The notes under the pieces: model-generated | Seen by the model: only the letters and a program-made list of their open reading frames with translations | Told to the model about the DNA's origin: nothing | Databases searched by the model: none | NCBI RefSeq assembly: GCF_023516615.1 | Contig: NZ_JAMGBF010000074.1 | Location: forward strand, 1-64,000 | DNA length: 64,000 nt | From: Streptomyces panaciradicis | Lineage (GTDB): Bacteria; Actinomycetota; Actinomycetes; Streptomycetales; Streptomycetaceae | Direction of reading: 5' to 3' | Made by a program: the position numbers and the translations under genes | In this document: positions 31,994-40,308 of the stretch, in pieces | Layout: each line of letters opens with the position of its first letter | Position numbering within the stretch: position 1 is the stretch's first letter

Positions 31994-32905
31994 CTACTCC
32001 GGTGGGGTCGGGGTGTCGTGGGTGCGGTACATCGCCTGGACGTCCAGCTCCAGTTGGACCGTCGGGCCGACGACCGCGATGCCGCGCGCCAGCATGGAGC
32101 GCCAGTTGAGGGTGTAGTCCTCGCGGTGCAGTTCGGTCTTGGCCAGCGCGGCGCAGCGCAGTTCCTCGCCGTAGCCGCCGTTGACCATGCCCAGGTAGGT
32201 CGTGTCGAGCGACACCGAGCGGCTGACGCCGTGCATGGTCAGGCTGCCCAGCAGCGTCCACTTGCTGCCGCCCCGGTAGGCGAAGCGGGTGCTGGTGAAG
32301 TCGATGTACGGGAAGCGGTCGACGTCCAGGAAGTCGTCCGACCGCAGGTGCGCGTCGCGGGTGTTGTTGCCCGTGGTGATGCTCGACGCGTCGATACGGA
32401 CGTGGACACGGGAGTCGGTGACGTCCGGGCTGACCTGGATGCCGCCCTCGAACCGCTCGAAGCGGCCGTGCACATGGGCCATGCCGACGTGCTTGGCGAT
32501 GAACCGGATCGCCGTGTGCGGGGGGTCGAACAGCCAGGTGCCGGGGACCGGGAGGTCCGCCTGGCGGCCGGGCTGGAGCCACACCTTCTGCGGCTCCAGG
32601 GGCGCGTCGGCGACCACCTCGACGGTCTCCCGGTGCGGTTCGAGCCCTTCCGCCACGACCATCAGGCTGTAGCTGCCCGGCGGCAGGGCGGCGAGGAACA
32701 GGCCGTACGGGTCCGTGGTGCCGCGGGCGGCGACCTGGTGGCTGCGCAGTTCCGTCACCGTGACGTCGGCGGCGCCCAGGGGCTGGCTCACCGGGTCCAG
32801 GACCTCACGGACGACGACGCCCGCGCCGGCCGGGACGGGAAACGCGTGGCCCGCGGCGCTTCCGGGGGCATGTCGCAGGCGCCGCCGGAGCAGTCCGAGG
32901 GGCAT
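31994..32905 (-). CDS. YceI-family lipocalin-like protein with N-terminal carboxypeptidase-regulatory-like domain
   Basis: A 303-residue protein in two parts. Residues about 25-115 form a prealbumin-like fold of the carboxypeptidase regulatory type (VSQPLGAADVTVTELRSHQV; LAALPPGSYSLMVVAEGLEP). Residues about 122-300 form a YceI beta-barrel (GTWLFDPPHTAIRFIAKHVG; SDDFLDVDRFPYIDFTSTRF; GSLTMHGVSRSV), a fold that binds isoprenoid or other lipids. No clear signal peptide is seen. The ATG at 32905 lies eight bases after AAAGG; a GTG nine bases earlier is too close to that box. It follows the FAD monooxygenase gene by 73 bp on the same strand. Confidence 0.88.
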   Translation of the reverse strand: MPLGLLRRRLRHAPGSAAGHAFPVPAGAGVVVREVLDPVSQPLGAADVTVTELRSHQVAARGTTDPYGLFLAALPPGSYSLMVVAEGLEPHRETVEVVADAPLEPQKVWLQPGRQADLPVPGTWLFDPPHTAIRFIAKHVGMAHVHGRFERFEGGIQVSPDVTDSRVHVRIDASSITTGNNTRDAHLRSDDFLDVDRFPYIDFTSTRFAYRGGSKWTLLGSLTMHGVSRSVSLDTTYLGMVNGGYGEELRCAALAKTELHREDYTLNWRSMLARGIAVVGPTVQLELDVQAMYRTHDTPTPPE

Positions 32906-32978
32906 GGGAATCACCTTTCACTGTGCTGACCTGTGGGGGTCGGTCATCTGTCGGCCCAGGCGGGGGCCGGTGGGGGTA

Positions 32979-34736
32979 TCAGGCGTGCCCGAGGATGCGC
33001 CGCAGCGCGTCGGTGAGCAGTTCCTCGGCGGCCTCGTCGGAGGCGGCCGCGGCCGCGTGCCGGAAGCAGACGAAGCCGTCCGGCCGGACGAGCAGCGCTC
33101 CCCCGTCGGCCACCTCGCTCAGCCGGGCCCAGTCGCCGTACGGGTCCTCGTACTCCTGGCCCGGTCCGATGACGACGGTGGCGATGCGCGGGGTGCGGGT
33201 CCGCGCCGCCCGCACCCAGCTCTCGCCGCCGATGCCGGTGAGCAGGGTGAAGCGGCCGCGGCCGACGGTGTCGAGGGTGGACAGCCTGCGGGTCCCGGAG
33301 GTGATCCAGGCGTGCGGGAGTCGGGCGCCGGGGCGGGAGGTGGGCTGGTGGTACAGCTCGGGGTCGCGGTCGAAACCGGGGTCGGGCGTGCCGTCGGGGA
33401 CGATCGCGGCGGAGTCGTAGCGCTGGTTGAGGTCGACGCCGTGCGCGTTGAACTCGTACACCTTGTGCGCGATCGCCTCGCGCAGCGCGGCCCGCTGCTC
33501 GCCCGCCGCCTCGGTGGCGTCCTTGCGGGCGGCGATGTTGGCCCACAGCTGCTCGGGCGTCTGCGGCGAGAGGCCGTCCAGGGCCTCGAAGACGGGGGCG
33601 GTCTCGGCGATGGACCTGTTGGCGCGGGTGACGATCTGCCGCCCGATCGGGGCGCGTTCGGCGGTGTAGGTGTCCAGGAGCTTCGGGGAGGCGGTGCCGT
33701 CGAGGACGTGCTTGAGCTTCCAGGCCAGGTTGTAGGAGTCCTGGACGGAGGTGTTGGAACCGAGGCCGTTGGACGGCGGGTGGCGGTGCGTGGCGTCGCC
33801 GGCGCAGAAGACCCGGCCGTTGGAGTACGTCTCGGCGTACATCTCGTTGACCGTCCAGGCCGAGGACGACTTGATCGTCACCGGGATCTCGTCGTCGCCG
33901 ACCAGCTTGCGGACGATTCTCTCGGCGTATTCGGTGGTCAGGTCGGGGGCGCCGGCGGTGACGTCGTAGCCCCACACGATCAGCCACTCGTTCCACGGCC
34001 GCACGCAGCGCACCAGGCCGGCGCCGATGCCGCCGACGGTGGCGCCGGGGGCGAGCACCCAGTACAGGGTGGAGGGGCGGTGGGCGGTGTACCGGGTGAG
34101 GTCCGCGTCGAAGACGATGTTGATGCTGCCGGCCACGCCCATCTGACCGCCCATCGGCAGGCCCGCGTCCTCGGCGACCTTGCTGCGGCCGCCGTCGGCG
34201 CCGATGAGGTACCGGGCGCGGACGGTGTACTCGTCGCCGCGCAGCCGGTCCTCGACGGTGACCGTGACGCCGGAGTCGTCCTGGACGAAGGACTTGTAGA
34301 CGGTGCTGAAGCGCAGGTGCGTGCCGCGGGCCACGGCCGCGTCGATCAGCACCGGTTCCATCAGGTGCTGGGGCATGTCGCACATGCGGGTGGGGCTCGC
34401 CAGCTCGTGCGCGGCCTGGACGAGTGGGTCGTTGCCCCAGGAGCGGATCCGGCCCAGTTCCTCGCCGGCCAGGCTGGTGCAGAAGGTCGTGTCGCCCATC
34501 AGATGCTGCGGCGTGGCCTTGTCGACCACCTCGTCCTCGACGCCGAGGTCGCGCAGCACCTCCATGGTGCGCTGGTTGGTGATGTGCGCCCGGGGTGTGT
34601 CGGCGAGGCCGGAGTACCGGGTGACGACGATGTTCGGCACGCCGTAGGTGCTCAGGGCGAGCGCGGCGGAGGCGCCGGCGGGGCCGCTTCCGACGATCAG
34701 TACGTCGGTCTCGACATCGGGCTCGACGGTGTGCAC
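32979..34736 (-). CDS. FAD-dependent aromatic monooxygenase (phenol/2,4-dichlorophenol hydroxylase family)
   Basis: A 585-residue class A flavoprotein monooxygenase. The FAD Rossmann motif is VLIVGSGPAGASAALALSTY (residues 13-32). The NAD(P)H/FAD DG motif is ARYLIGADGGRSKVAEDAGL, and the second FAD motif GRVFCAGDATHRHPPSNGLG (about 298-317) is of the GD type. A C-terminal thioredoxin-like region spans about 450-585. Length and motifs fit TfdB/PheA-like enzymes that hydroxylate phenolic rings with NADPH and oxygen. GTG 34736 lies eight bases after GGAG. It is divergent from an AcoR-like regulator, with a TGTCTC-N5-GAGACA palindrome between. No ring-cleavage dioxygenase is nearby, so the substrate is open. 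Confidence 0.88.
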   Translation of the reverse strand: MHTVEPDVETDVLIVGSGPAGASAALALSTYGVPNIVVTRYSGLADTPRAHITNQRTMEVLRDLGVEDEVVDKATPQHLMGDTTFCTSLAGEELGRIRSWGNDPLVQAAHELASPTRMCDMPQHLMEPVLIDAAVARGTHLRFSTVYKSFVQDDSGVTVTVEDRLRGDEYTVRARYLIGADGGRSKVAEDAGLPMGGQMGVAGSINIVFDADLTRYTAHRPSTLYWVLAPGATVGGIGAGLVRCVRPWNEWLIVWGYDVTAGAPDLTTEYAERIVRKLVGDDEIPVTIKSSSAWTVNEMYAETYSNGRVFCAGDATHRHPPSNGLGSNTSVQDSYNLAWKLKHVLDGTASPKLLDTYTAERAPIGRQIVTRANRSIAETAPVFEALDGLSPQTPEQLWANIAARKDATEAAGEQRAALREAIAHKVYEFNAHGVDLNQRYDSAAIVPDGTPDPGFDRDPELYHQPTSRPGARLPHAWITSGTRRLSTLDTVGRGRFTLLTGIGGESWVRAARTRTPRIATVVIGPGQEYEDPYGDWARLSEVADGGALLVRPDGFVCFRHAAAAASDEAAEELLTDALRRILGHA

Positions 34737-34807
34737 GGGGAACGCTCCAGGGCATGGGGACAGGCGCCGACTGTTCAAGATCATGTACGGCCGGCCGGGA
34801 TTTTGGG

Positions 34808-34824
34808 TGTCTCAATTCGAGACA
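34808..34824. promoter_or_regulatory. operator candidate between the monooxygenase and AcoR-like genes
   Basis: TGTCTC-AATTC-GAGACA has perfect 6-bp arms and sits 72 bp upstream of the monooxygenase start and 76 bp upstream of the regulator start. It is the natural binding site candidate for the Fis-type HTH of the divergent regulator. Confidence 0.65.
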
Positions 34825-34899
34825 GTGTGTCGAGCCGGGCGCCGGGTGCGGACGTGGATTGTTGCGCGTTCAACCGCTCCCGGTAGGGTGAACGGTGCC

Positions 34900-36690
34900 G
34901 TGACCACCGCAGAGCATCCCACCGTCCGCCCCGCGCACACCTCGCTGCGCAGGGCCCGCGAGCTGTTCCTGCTGGGGCGGCAACTGCCCGACGGGACACC
35001 GGAGGACGTCGTCGCCGCGTGGCGTCGTGCCCGCTTCTTCGGCGTACGGCACGACGCGCCCGGTCCGGCCACCGACGCACCCCCTCCGCCAACGGCCCCT
35101 CGGTCGCCGCTGCTCGACGCGGCCCGGCCCGTGCTCGAACGCATCGCCCCCGTGCTGGGTGCCGGGCAGACCTCACTGGTCCTCACCGACGCACGGCTGC
35201 GGGTGCTCTGGGCCGGCGGGAAGGGGCCCTGCGAGTCCTGCCCCGACCTCTCCGAGCGGGCGGTCGGCCACAACAGCGCGGCCCTCGCACTGCACACCCA
35301 TCGCCGGGCCGAGGTGCACGGGCCCGAGCACTTCCTCGACCTGTGGCAGGAGGTCTCCGCGGTCAGCGTGCCGGTGCGGGCCCCGGAGACCGGGCAGCCG
35401 CTGGGCACGGTGACGGTGGCCACGGGGCTGTGCGACGACGACGGCCCGCATCCGGGGGCTCCCCTGGCCGAGGCAGCGGCCGGTGCCGTCGAGACGGAAC
35501 TCCTCGCGCGTTCGCGCGCGGCCGAGCGGGTACTGCTCGACGCGTATCTGCGCGCCGCCGGGGAGGAGTCCCGAGCGGTCGTCGGCCTCGACGGCCGCAA
35601 CCGCTTCGTCAGCCGCGCGGCCGAACGGCTGTTGCCGCCGGAGGGGTTGGAGGCGCTGGAACGGGAAACGGTCGCGCTGGTGCGGGAGACGGCGGGCGGG
35701 GGCGGGCGGTCGTCGGAGCACGAGAGCGATACGGGCGGGCCAGCGCCCCGGCGCGGGAGCGACGTGATGGCCGTCTCCTATCGTGTCCCGCTTCCGGACG
35801 GGGCGGGGTGTACCGCCGTGTTGACGCCGGTGGTGCATCTGGGGGCCGTCGTGGGTGCCGTCGCCGTGCTGGAGTCGGTGGGATCAGTGGCGCCGGCGCC
35901 GGCGGCGCGGAGCGAGGTGGGGCTGGCCGGTCGGTCGGTGCCCTGGCGGCATGCGGTCGGCCGCGCCGTGGAGCTGGCCCGCTCCCCCGGGCCCGTGCTG
36001 CTCGTGGGCGAGCGCGGTACCGGGAAGAGCGCGCTGGCCCGGGAACTGGCTCCCGACGCCGTGACCGTGGACGCGGCGGAGCGGGAAACGGGCCACCGCC
36101 TGGAGGGGTTGCTGGAGGGGCGGCCTGTGCTCGTGCGGCATGCCGAGCGCCTCGCGGCGTCCGACACGGCGGCGCTCAACACGCTGCTCGCCTCCCGTCC
36201 GGGCGTGCCCCTGCTGGTCACCCACACCCCCGGCGCCGCGCCGGGTCCGTGTCTGCAGCGGCTCCTGGACACCCTGGCGGCACGCTCGGTGACGTTGCCC
36301 GCGCTGCGCGAACGCCCGCAGGACGTCAGGGAGTTGCTGACGGCCCTGACTCCGCGCCCGGCACCCGGACGTCCTCCGCTGACCTGGACGCTGGACGCTC
36401 TGCGCGCGCTGGAGCAGTACCCGTGGCCCGGCAACGTCACCGAACTCGCCCATATGGTCCGCGCGTTGGCCGAGCACCGCCGCTCGACCGGGCCCGTCCG
36501 GCGGACCGAACTGCCGGACCCCGTGCGCGAGGGCCCAGCGCCGCGCCCGCTCAGCCCCATGGAGCACGCCGAGCGCGCCGCCATCCTCGACGCCCTGCGC
36601 CTGCACGGCGGCAACAAGGCCCGCGCGGCGGCGGCCCTCGGCATCGGCCGCGCCACCCTGTACCGCAAGCTGCGGGGCTACGGCGCCTGA
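34900..36690 (+). CDS. AcoR-type (GAF-AAA-Fis) transcriptional regulator with degenerate sigma-54 activator domain
   Basis: A 596-residue regulator. A GAF-like sensor region spans about residues 60-200 (LVLTDARLRVLWAGG; ERAVGHNSAALALHTHRRAE). A PAS-like middle spans about 205-325. A reduced AAA+ domain spans about 345-500, and a C-terminal Fis HTH about 545-596 (LRLHGGNKARAAAALGIGRA). Walker A is kept (GERGTGKSALARE), but Walker B reads RPVLVRHAERL instead of a DE motif. The GAFTGA loop that contacts sigma-54 is missing. This fits an actinobacterium lacking RpoN: the protein probably acts as an ordinary DNA-binding activator or repressor. GTG 34900 is chosen; GTG 34888 is possible. Divergent from, and probably controlling, the FAD monooxygenase. 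Confidence 0.88.
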   Translation: MTTAEHPTVRPAHTSLRRARELFLLGRQLPDGTPEDVVAAWRRARFFGVRHDAPGPATDAPPPPTAPRSPLLDAARPVLERIAPVLGAGQTSLVLTDARLRVLWAGGKGPCESCPDLSERAVGHNSAALALHTHRRAEVHGPEHFLDLWQEVSAVSVPVRAPETGQPLGTVTVATGLCDDDGPHPGAPLAEAAAGAVETELLARSRAAERVLLDAYLRAAGEESRAVVGLDGRNRFVSRAAERLLPPEGLEALERETVALVRETAGGGGRSSEHESDTGGPAPRRGSDVMAVSYRVPLPDGAGCTAVLTPVVHLGAVVGAVAVLESVGSVAPAPAARSEVGLAGRSVPWRHAVGRAVELARSPGPVLLVGERGTGKSALARELAPDAVTVDAAERETGHRLEGLLEGRPVLVRHAERLAASDTAALNTLLASRPGVPLLVTHTPGAAPGPCLQRLLDTLAARSVTLPALRERPQDVRELLTALTPRPAPGRPPLTWTLDALRALEQYPWPGNVTELAHMVRALAEHRRSTGPVRRTELPDPVREGPAPRPLSPMEHAERAAILDALRLHGGNKARAAAALGIGRATLYRKLRGYGA

Positions 36691-36700
36691 AGCCCCGCCC

Positions 36701-38179
36701 TCAGTCCACCGGCCAGGTGTGGGCGGGGGCGTTGAGGTGCATGTAGTCCATGTAGGTCGTCGTCATGCGGCGCAGGGCCTCCTCGCGGTCGGGGACGCCC
36801 GCCTTCTGCAGGTGGTGGACCGTCTCCGCCTGCCACAGGGCGCCGTTGCGGGCGGTGACGCAGCGCTGTTCGATGATGCCGAGCAGGGGTTCGCGCCAGG
36901 CGGCGTCCAGGCCGGCCAGTTCCAGGCCCCGGTGGGCCAGTGGCAGCAGGCGGCGCAACACCAGTTCGGTGACCGGGACTTCACCGACGCCGGGCCAGTA
37001 CAGACGGGCGTCGATGCCGTCGCGGGCCGCCGCGTGCAGGTTCTCCTCGGCGACCGCGAACGACATCCGCGTCCACACCGGCCGGTCCTCGTCGACGAGG
37101 GCGCGCGTCAGGCCGTAGTACAAGGCGCCGTTGGCGATGATGTCGGCGACCGTGGGGCCTGCGGGCAGGACGCGGTTCTCGATGCGCAGGTGCGGGCCGC
37201 TGTCGGTGACGGCGTAGACGGGGCGGTTCCACCGGTAGATGGTGCCGTTGTGCAGGGTCAGCTCGCCCAGCTCCGGGATGCCCCCGGCGTCGAGCGCCTC
37301 CTGCGGGTTCTCCTCGTCGCAGATCGGCAGCAGCGCCGGGAAATAGCGCACGTTCTCCTCGAACAGGTCGAAGACGCTGGTGATCCAGCGCTCCCCGAAC
37401 CACACCCGGGGGCGCACACCCTGGGCCTTGATCTCCTGCGGGCGGGTGTCGGTGGCCTGTTCGAACAGCGGTACGCGGGTCTCGCGCCACAACTCCTTGC
37501 CGAAGAGGAAGGGCGAGTTGGCCGCCAGGGCGATCTGCACACCCGCGATCGCCTGCGCCGCGTTCCAGTAGTCCGCGAACTCCCTTGGATCGACCTGCAG
37601 ATGGAACTGGGTGCTGGTGCAGGCGGCCTCGGGCGTGATGGCGTCGGCGTACATCGACAGGCGCTCCACGCCGTCCACCCTGATGCGCAGGTCCTCGCCC
37701 CGCGCCGCGAAGATCTGCTCGTTGAGGAGCTTGTAGCGCGGATCGCCGGACAGGGCCGCCTCCCCCACGTCCGACTCCCGCAGGGTCGGCAGGATACCGA
37801 CCATGATCAGGTGGGCGCCCACGGCACGGGCGCGTTCGTCGGCGTGGTTGAGGGCCCGGCGGATCTCCTCCTCCCAGGCGCCCGGCCCGCCGGTCGTCAG
37901 CTCCCGCGGCGGGATGTTGATCTCCAGGTTGAAGCGGCCCAGCTCGCTGGACCAGGCGGGGTCGGCGATGGCGTGCAGCACCTCCGTGTTGCGCATCGCC
38001 GGCCGGCCGTCGTCGTCGACGAGGTTGAGCTCGATCTCCAGCCCGACCCGGGGGCGCTCGGCCTCGAAACCGGACTCGCGCAGCATCTGGGCGAGTACGT
38101 CGAGGCAGGTGTGCATCTTGTCCCGGTACCGACGGCGGTCCTCCCGCGTGAACACCAGGGCCGGCACGTCACGTCCCAT
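36701..38179 (-). CDS. glutamate-cysteine ligase family (GCS2-type) carboxylate-amine ligase
   Basis: A 492-residue protein of the GCS2/YbdK-like glutamate-cysteine ligase superfamily. Features are RPRVGLEIELNLVDDDGRPA (residues 43-62; Glu residues that bind metal-ATP), NLEINIPPREL, TSTQFHLQVDPREF, and SGPHLRIENRVLPAGPTVAD. Bona fide members join glutamate and cysteine; related ones make other gamma-glutamyl amides or act in mycothiol-independent thiol chemistry. No glutathione synthetase gene is near, and Streptomyces use mycothiol, so the substrate is uncertain. It ends 10 bp from the convergent AcoR-like gene. The MerR gene lies upstream on the same strand, about 110 bp away. Confidence 0.85.
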   Translation of the reverse strand: MGRDVPALVFTREDRRRYRDKMHTCLDVLAQMLRESGFEAERPRVGLEIELNLVDDDGRPAMRNTEVLHAIADPAWSSELGRFNLEINIPPRELTTGGPGAWEEEIRRALNHADERARAVGAHLIMVGILPTLRESDVGEAALSGDPRYKLLNEQIFAARGEDLRIRVDGVERLSMYADAITPEAACTSTQFHLQVDPREFADYWNAAQAIAGVQIALAANSPFLFGKELWRETRVPLFEQATDTRPQEIKAQGVRPRVWFGERWITSVFDLFEENVRYFPALLPICDEENPQEALDAGGIPELGELTLHNGTIYRWNRPVYAVTDSGPHLRIENRVLPAGPTVADIIANGALYYGLTRALVDEDRPVWTRMSFAVAEENLHAAARDGIDARLYWPGVGEVPVTELVLRRLLPLAHRGLELAGLDAAWREPLLGIIEQRCVTARNGALWQAETVHHLQKAGVPDREEALRRMTTTYMDYMHLNAPAHTWPVD

Positions 38180-38287
38180 CGGGCCCTCCCGAGTCCCCTC
38201 GGCGGATGCCTGTCGTCCCAGCGTCGCACCTCGGGCGGCTCGCGGACAGCCGGAGACGCACGTACGGGCGGTACGGCGACTGCGTGG

Positions 38288-38761
38288 TCACGGAGCGTAC
38301 TCGTTGGCGCTTGACGGGATCGAGGGGTTCCACGCTGCTCCGGGTGCCCGCTTCGGGCGGCCCGGAACGTCCGCGGCCGCGGTGGCCGCGAGGATGTGCC
38401 GGAACGTGGGGCACTCCATGTGGCTGGGCGCCGGGCAGGCGGCGACGTGCCGCAGGGAGTCGCGCAGGACGGCCAGTTCGCCGATCCGCCGGTCCAGCTC
38501 CCCGGCCTTGGCCAGCAGGGCCTCCCGGTCGATGCGGATCGTCCCGTCCGGTGCGAAGACCCGCGCGATCTCGTCGAGCGGGAACCCGGCGGTGCGGGCC
38601 AGCGCGATCAGCGCGAGACGCTCCAGCACGGACGGGTCGTACTGGCGGCGCAGGCCGCGTCGCCCGACCGGTGTGATCAGGCCCTTCTCCTCGTAGTAGC
38701 GCAGCGTGGAGGCGGGCACCCCGGCGCGCCGGACCACCTCGGCGATGTCCAGCTCTGTCAT
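38288..38761 (-). CDS. MerR-family regulator with a C-terminal cysteine pair (SoxR-like box upstream)
   Basis: A 157-residue regulator. The MerR HTH is at residues 3-70 (DIAEVVRRAGVPASTLRYYE; LERLALIALARTAGFPLDEI). A dimerisation helix spans about 78-107, and a tail contains Cys109 and Cys117 (AACPAPSHMECPTF). This spacing is unlike the CX2CXCX5C iron-sulfur motif of SoxR, so a redox, metal or reactive electrophile signal through two thiols is possible but unproven. The ATG at 38761 follows GAGG inside the operator. Divergent from the methyltransferase gene; a SoxR-like inverted repeat (38769-38788) lies between. Confidence 0.88.
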   Translation of the reverse strand: MTELDIAEVVRRAGVPASTLRYYEEKGLITPVGRRGLRRQYDPSVLERLALIALARTAGFPLDEIARVFAPDGTIRIDREALLAKAGELDRRIGELAVLRDSLRHVAACPAPSHMECPTFRHILAATAAADVPGRPKRAPGAAWNPSIPSSANEYAP

Positions 38762-38765
38762 CCTC

Positions 38766-38793
38766 TTGACCTCAAGTCGGCTTGAAGTAGCAC
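38766..38793 (+). promoter_or_regulatory. MerR-type promoter/operator of the methyltransferase gene
   Basis: TTGACC is followed by an inverted repeat ACCTCAAG-TCGG-CTTGAAGT (7 of 8 arm positions pair) lying inside the -35/-10 spacer, then TAGCAC as a weak -10. A dyad inside the spacer is the hallmark of MerR regulation, and the arms resemble a SoxR box. Confidence 0.55.
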
Positions 38794-38835
38794 GGTGTCA
38801 TCCTGGCCCGATGACGGCAAGCACAGGAGACGGTC

Positions 38836-39687
38836 ATGGACGTGGAGCGCAGCACCGGTGACGAACAGGCGGCCCGTTGGAACGGCGCCGCGGGACACGC
38901 CTGGGTGGAGGCCCAGGCGGTGCTGGACGGGCTGCTCAGGCCCTTCGAGGCACCCCTCCTCGACGCGGTGGAGGCATGGGCCGGGCCGGCGGGCCGGGTC
39001 CTGGACGTGGGCTGCGGGACCGGCGGCACGACCCTGGCGGCCGCGCGGCGGCTCGGGCCCACGGCCCGCTGCGTGGGCGTGGACATCTCCGAGGCGATGA
39101 TCGCCGCCGCCCGGGAGCGCGCCGAGCGTGAGGGCACCGCCGCGTCCTTCGTCCGCGCCGACGCGGCCGAGCACGCCTTCGAGCCGGGCGGCTTCGACGC
39201 CCTCTTCTCCCGGTTCGGCGTGATGTTCTTCGCCGACCCCGTCCGGGCCTTCGCCAATCTCCGGCGGGCGGCGCGCGAGGGGGCCGGGCTGCGGTTCATC
39301 GCCTGGCGCGGCCCGGCGGACAATCCGTTCATGACGACGGCCGAGCGTGCCGCGGCGCCGTACCTGCCCGGCCTGCCCGCCCGCCGCCCCGACGAGCCGG
39401 GCCAGTTCGCCTTCGCCGACCGCGACCGGGTCCGGAGCATCCTGGCGGAGAGCGGCTGGAGCGATGTCGACGTCCGGCCGTTCGACGCCGAATGCACCTT
39501 CCCCGAGCGGCAGTTGATCGGCTACTTCACGAAGATGGGGCCGGTCGGGCAGGCCCTGCGGGAGGTGGACGAGGCGACCCGGACGAAGGTGACCGAGACC
39601 GTCCGCGCCGCCTTCGAGCCCTTCGTGCACGGCCCGGACGTCCGCTTCACGGCGGGCGCCTGGCTGGTCGACGCCCACGCCTCCTAG
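38836..39687 (+). CDS. class I SAM-dependent methyltransferase
   Basis: A 283-residue Rossmann-fold methyltransferase. It has motif I RVLDVGCGTGGTTLAAARRL (residues 54-73), CVGVDISEAMIAAARERAER (78-97), the acidic VRADAAEHAF near 104, and DALFSRFGVMFFADPVRAF near 120-138. It resembles the UbiE/arsenite-type small-molecule methyltransferases in layout but lacks the Cys triad of ArsM. The ATG at 38836 follows AGGAGACGG. It is driven by a MerR-type promoter shared with the divergent regulator, so it is likely the regulator's target, methylating a toxic or signal compound; that is inference. Confidence 0.85.
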   Translation: MDVERSTGDEQAARWNGAAGHAWVEAQAVLDGLLRPFEAPLLDAVEAWAGPAGRVLDVGCGTGGTTLAAARRLGPTARCVGVDISEAMIAAARERAEREGTAASFVRADAAEHAFEPGGFDALFSRFGVMFFADPVRAFANLRRAAREGAGLRFIAWRGPADNPFMTTAERAAAPYLPGLPARRPDEPGQFAFADRDRVRSILAESGWSDVDVRPFDAECTFPERQLIGYFTKMGPVGQALREVDEATRTKVTETVRAAFEPFVHGPDVRFTAGAWLVDAHAS

Positions 39688-39705
39688 GGCGTGTGTCGCC
39701 GCGGG

Positions 39706-40308
39706 CTACACGTACTCCGTCGCCGCGTCCAGCAGCCAGTCGGTGAGGTAGCCGGCGAAGGACGAGCGGACCAGCACCCAGAAGCCGGCCCGGGCCTCGT
39801 CACGCGAGACCAGGACGACCTGGGTGCGGCCCAGGGCGGTCTGGGCGCAGCGGCCGGGGCCGAAGACGCGCGGGTGCAGGTCGAGGGCGCAGCCGTGGGC
39901 CAGCAGGTCGCGGGCGCGGGGACCGGCGACGAGGAGGGTGGTGCGCTGGGCGGAGACGTCGGTGACGGACACCGGTTCCTCCCCGGCCGCCTCCCGGACC
40001 CGGCCCTCCAGTTCGTGCCGGGTGCCCGGCGGGCCGACCAGCAGCCATTCGTCCGGGCCGAGCCACAGCGCCCTCAACTCGCCGGCGCGCACGACGGTGT
40101 CGGGTTCCAGCGGCAGTTGCAGGCCCAGGGCGAGCGCCACGGCGTCCGCCGCCGGCCCCTTGGCGTCGAGGCGCACGTTCACCTGGGTCAGGAAGGGCAG
40201 TTCGGCCAGCCGGACGGCGCCGCCGGAGGCGCGTGTCGCGGCCGCCAGGCGGCCGGCGGCGTGCGCCAGGGGGCTGCGGGGCGGGGCGGTGAGCGCGGTG
40301 TCAGCCAT
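39706..40308 (-). CDS. soxG: sarcosine oxidase gamma subunit
   Basis: A 200-residue protein of the SoxG family, the gamma subunit of heterotetrameric sarcosine oxidase. Features include VRLAELPFLTQVNVRLDAKG (about residues 36-55), LWLGPDEWLLVGPPG and VTDVSAQRTTLLVAGPRARD, a fold related to the C-terminal GcvT domain. Its start overlaps the end of the delta-alpha fusion gene by 8 bp, and it is the last gene of the folD - glyA - soxB - soxDA - soxG operon. The subunit is structural and supports the tetrahydrofolate-linked alpha subunit. Confidence 0.92.
   Translation of the reverse strand: MADTALTAPPRSPLAHAAGRLAAATRASGGAVRLAELPFLTQVNVRLDAKGPAADAVALALGLQLPLEPDTVVRAGELRALWLGPDEWLLVGPPGTRHELEGRVREAAGEEPVSVTDVSAQRTTLLVAGPRARDLLAHGCALDLHPRVFGPGRCAQTALGRTQVVLVSRDEARAGFWVLVRSSFAGYLTDWLLDAATEYV

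Noticed and set aside
38846-39687. ArsM arsenite methyltransferase
   Set aside because: The characteristic cysteines are absent from the 283-residue protein, and no ars genes adjoin it.
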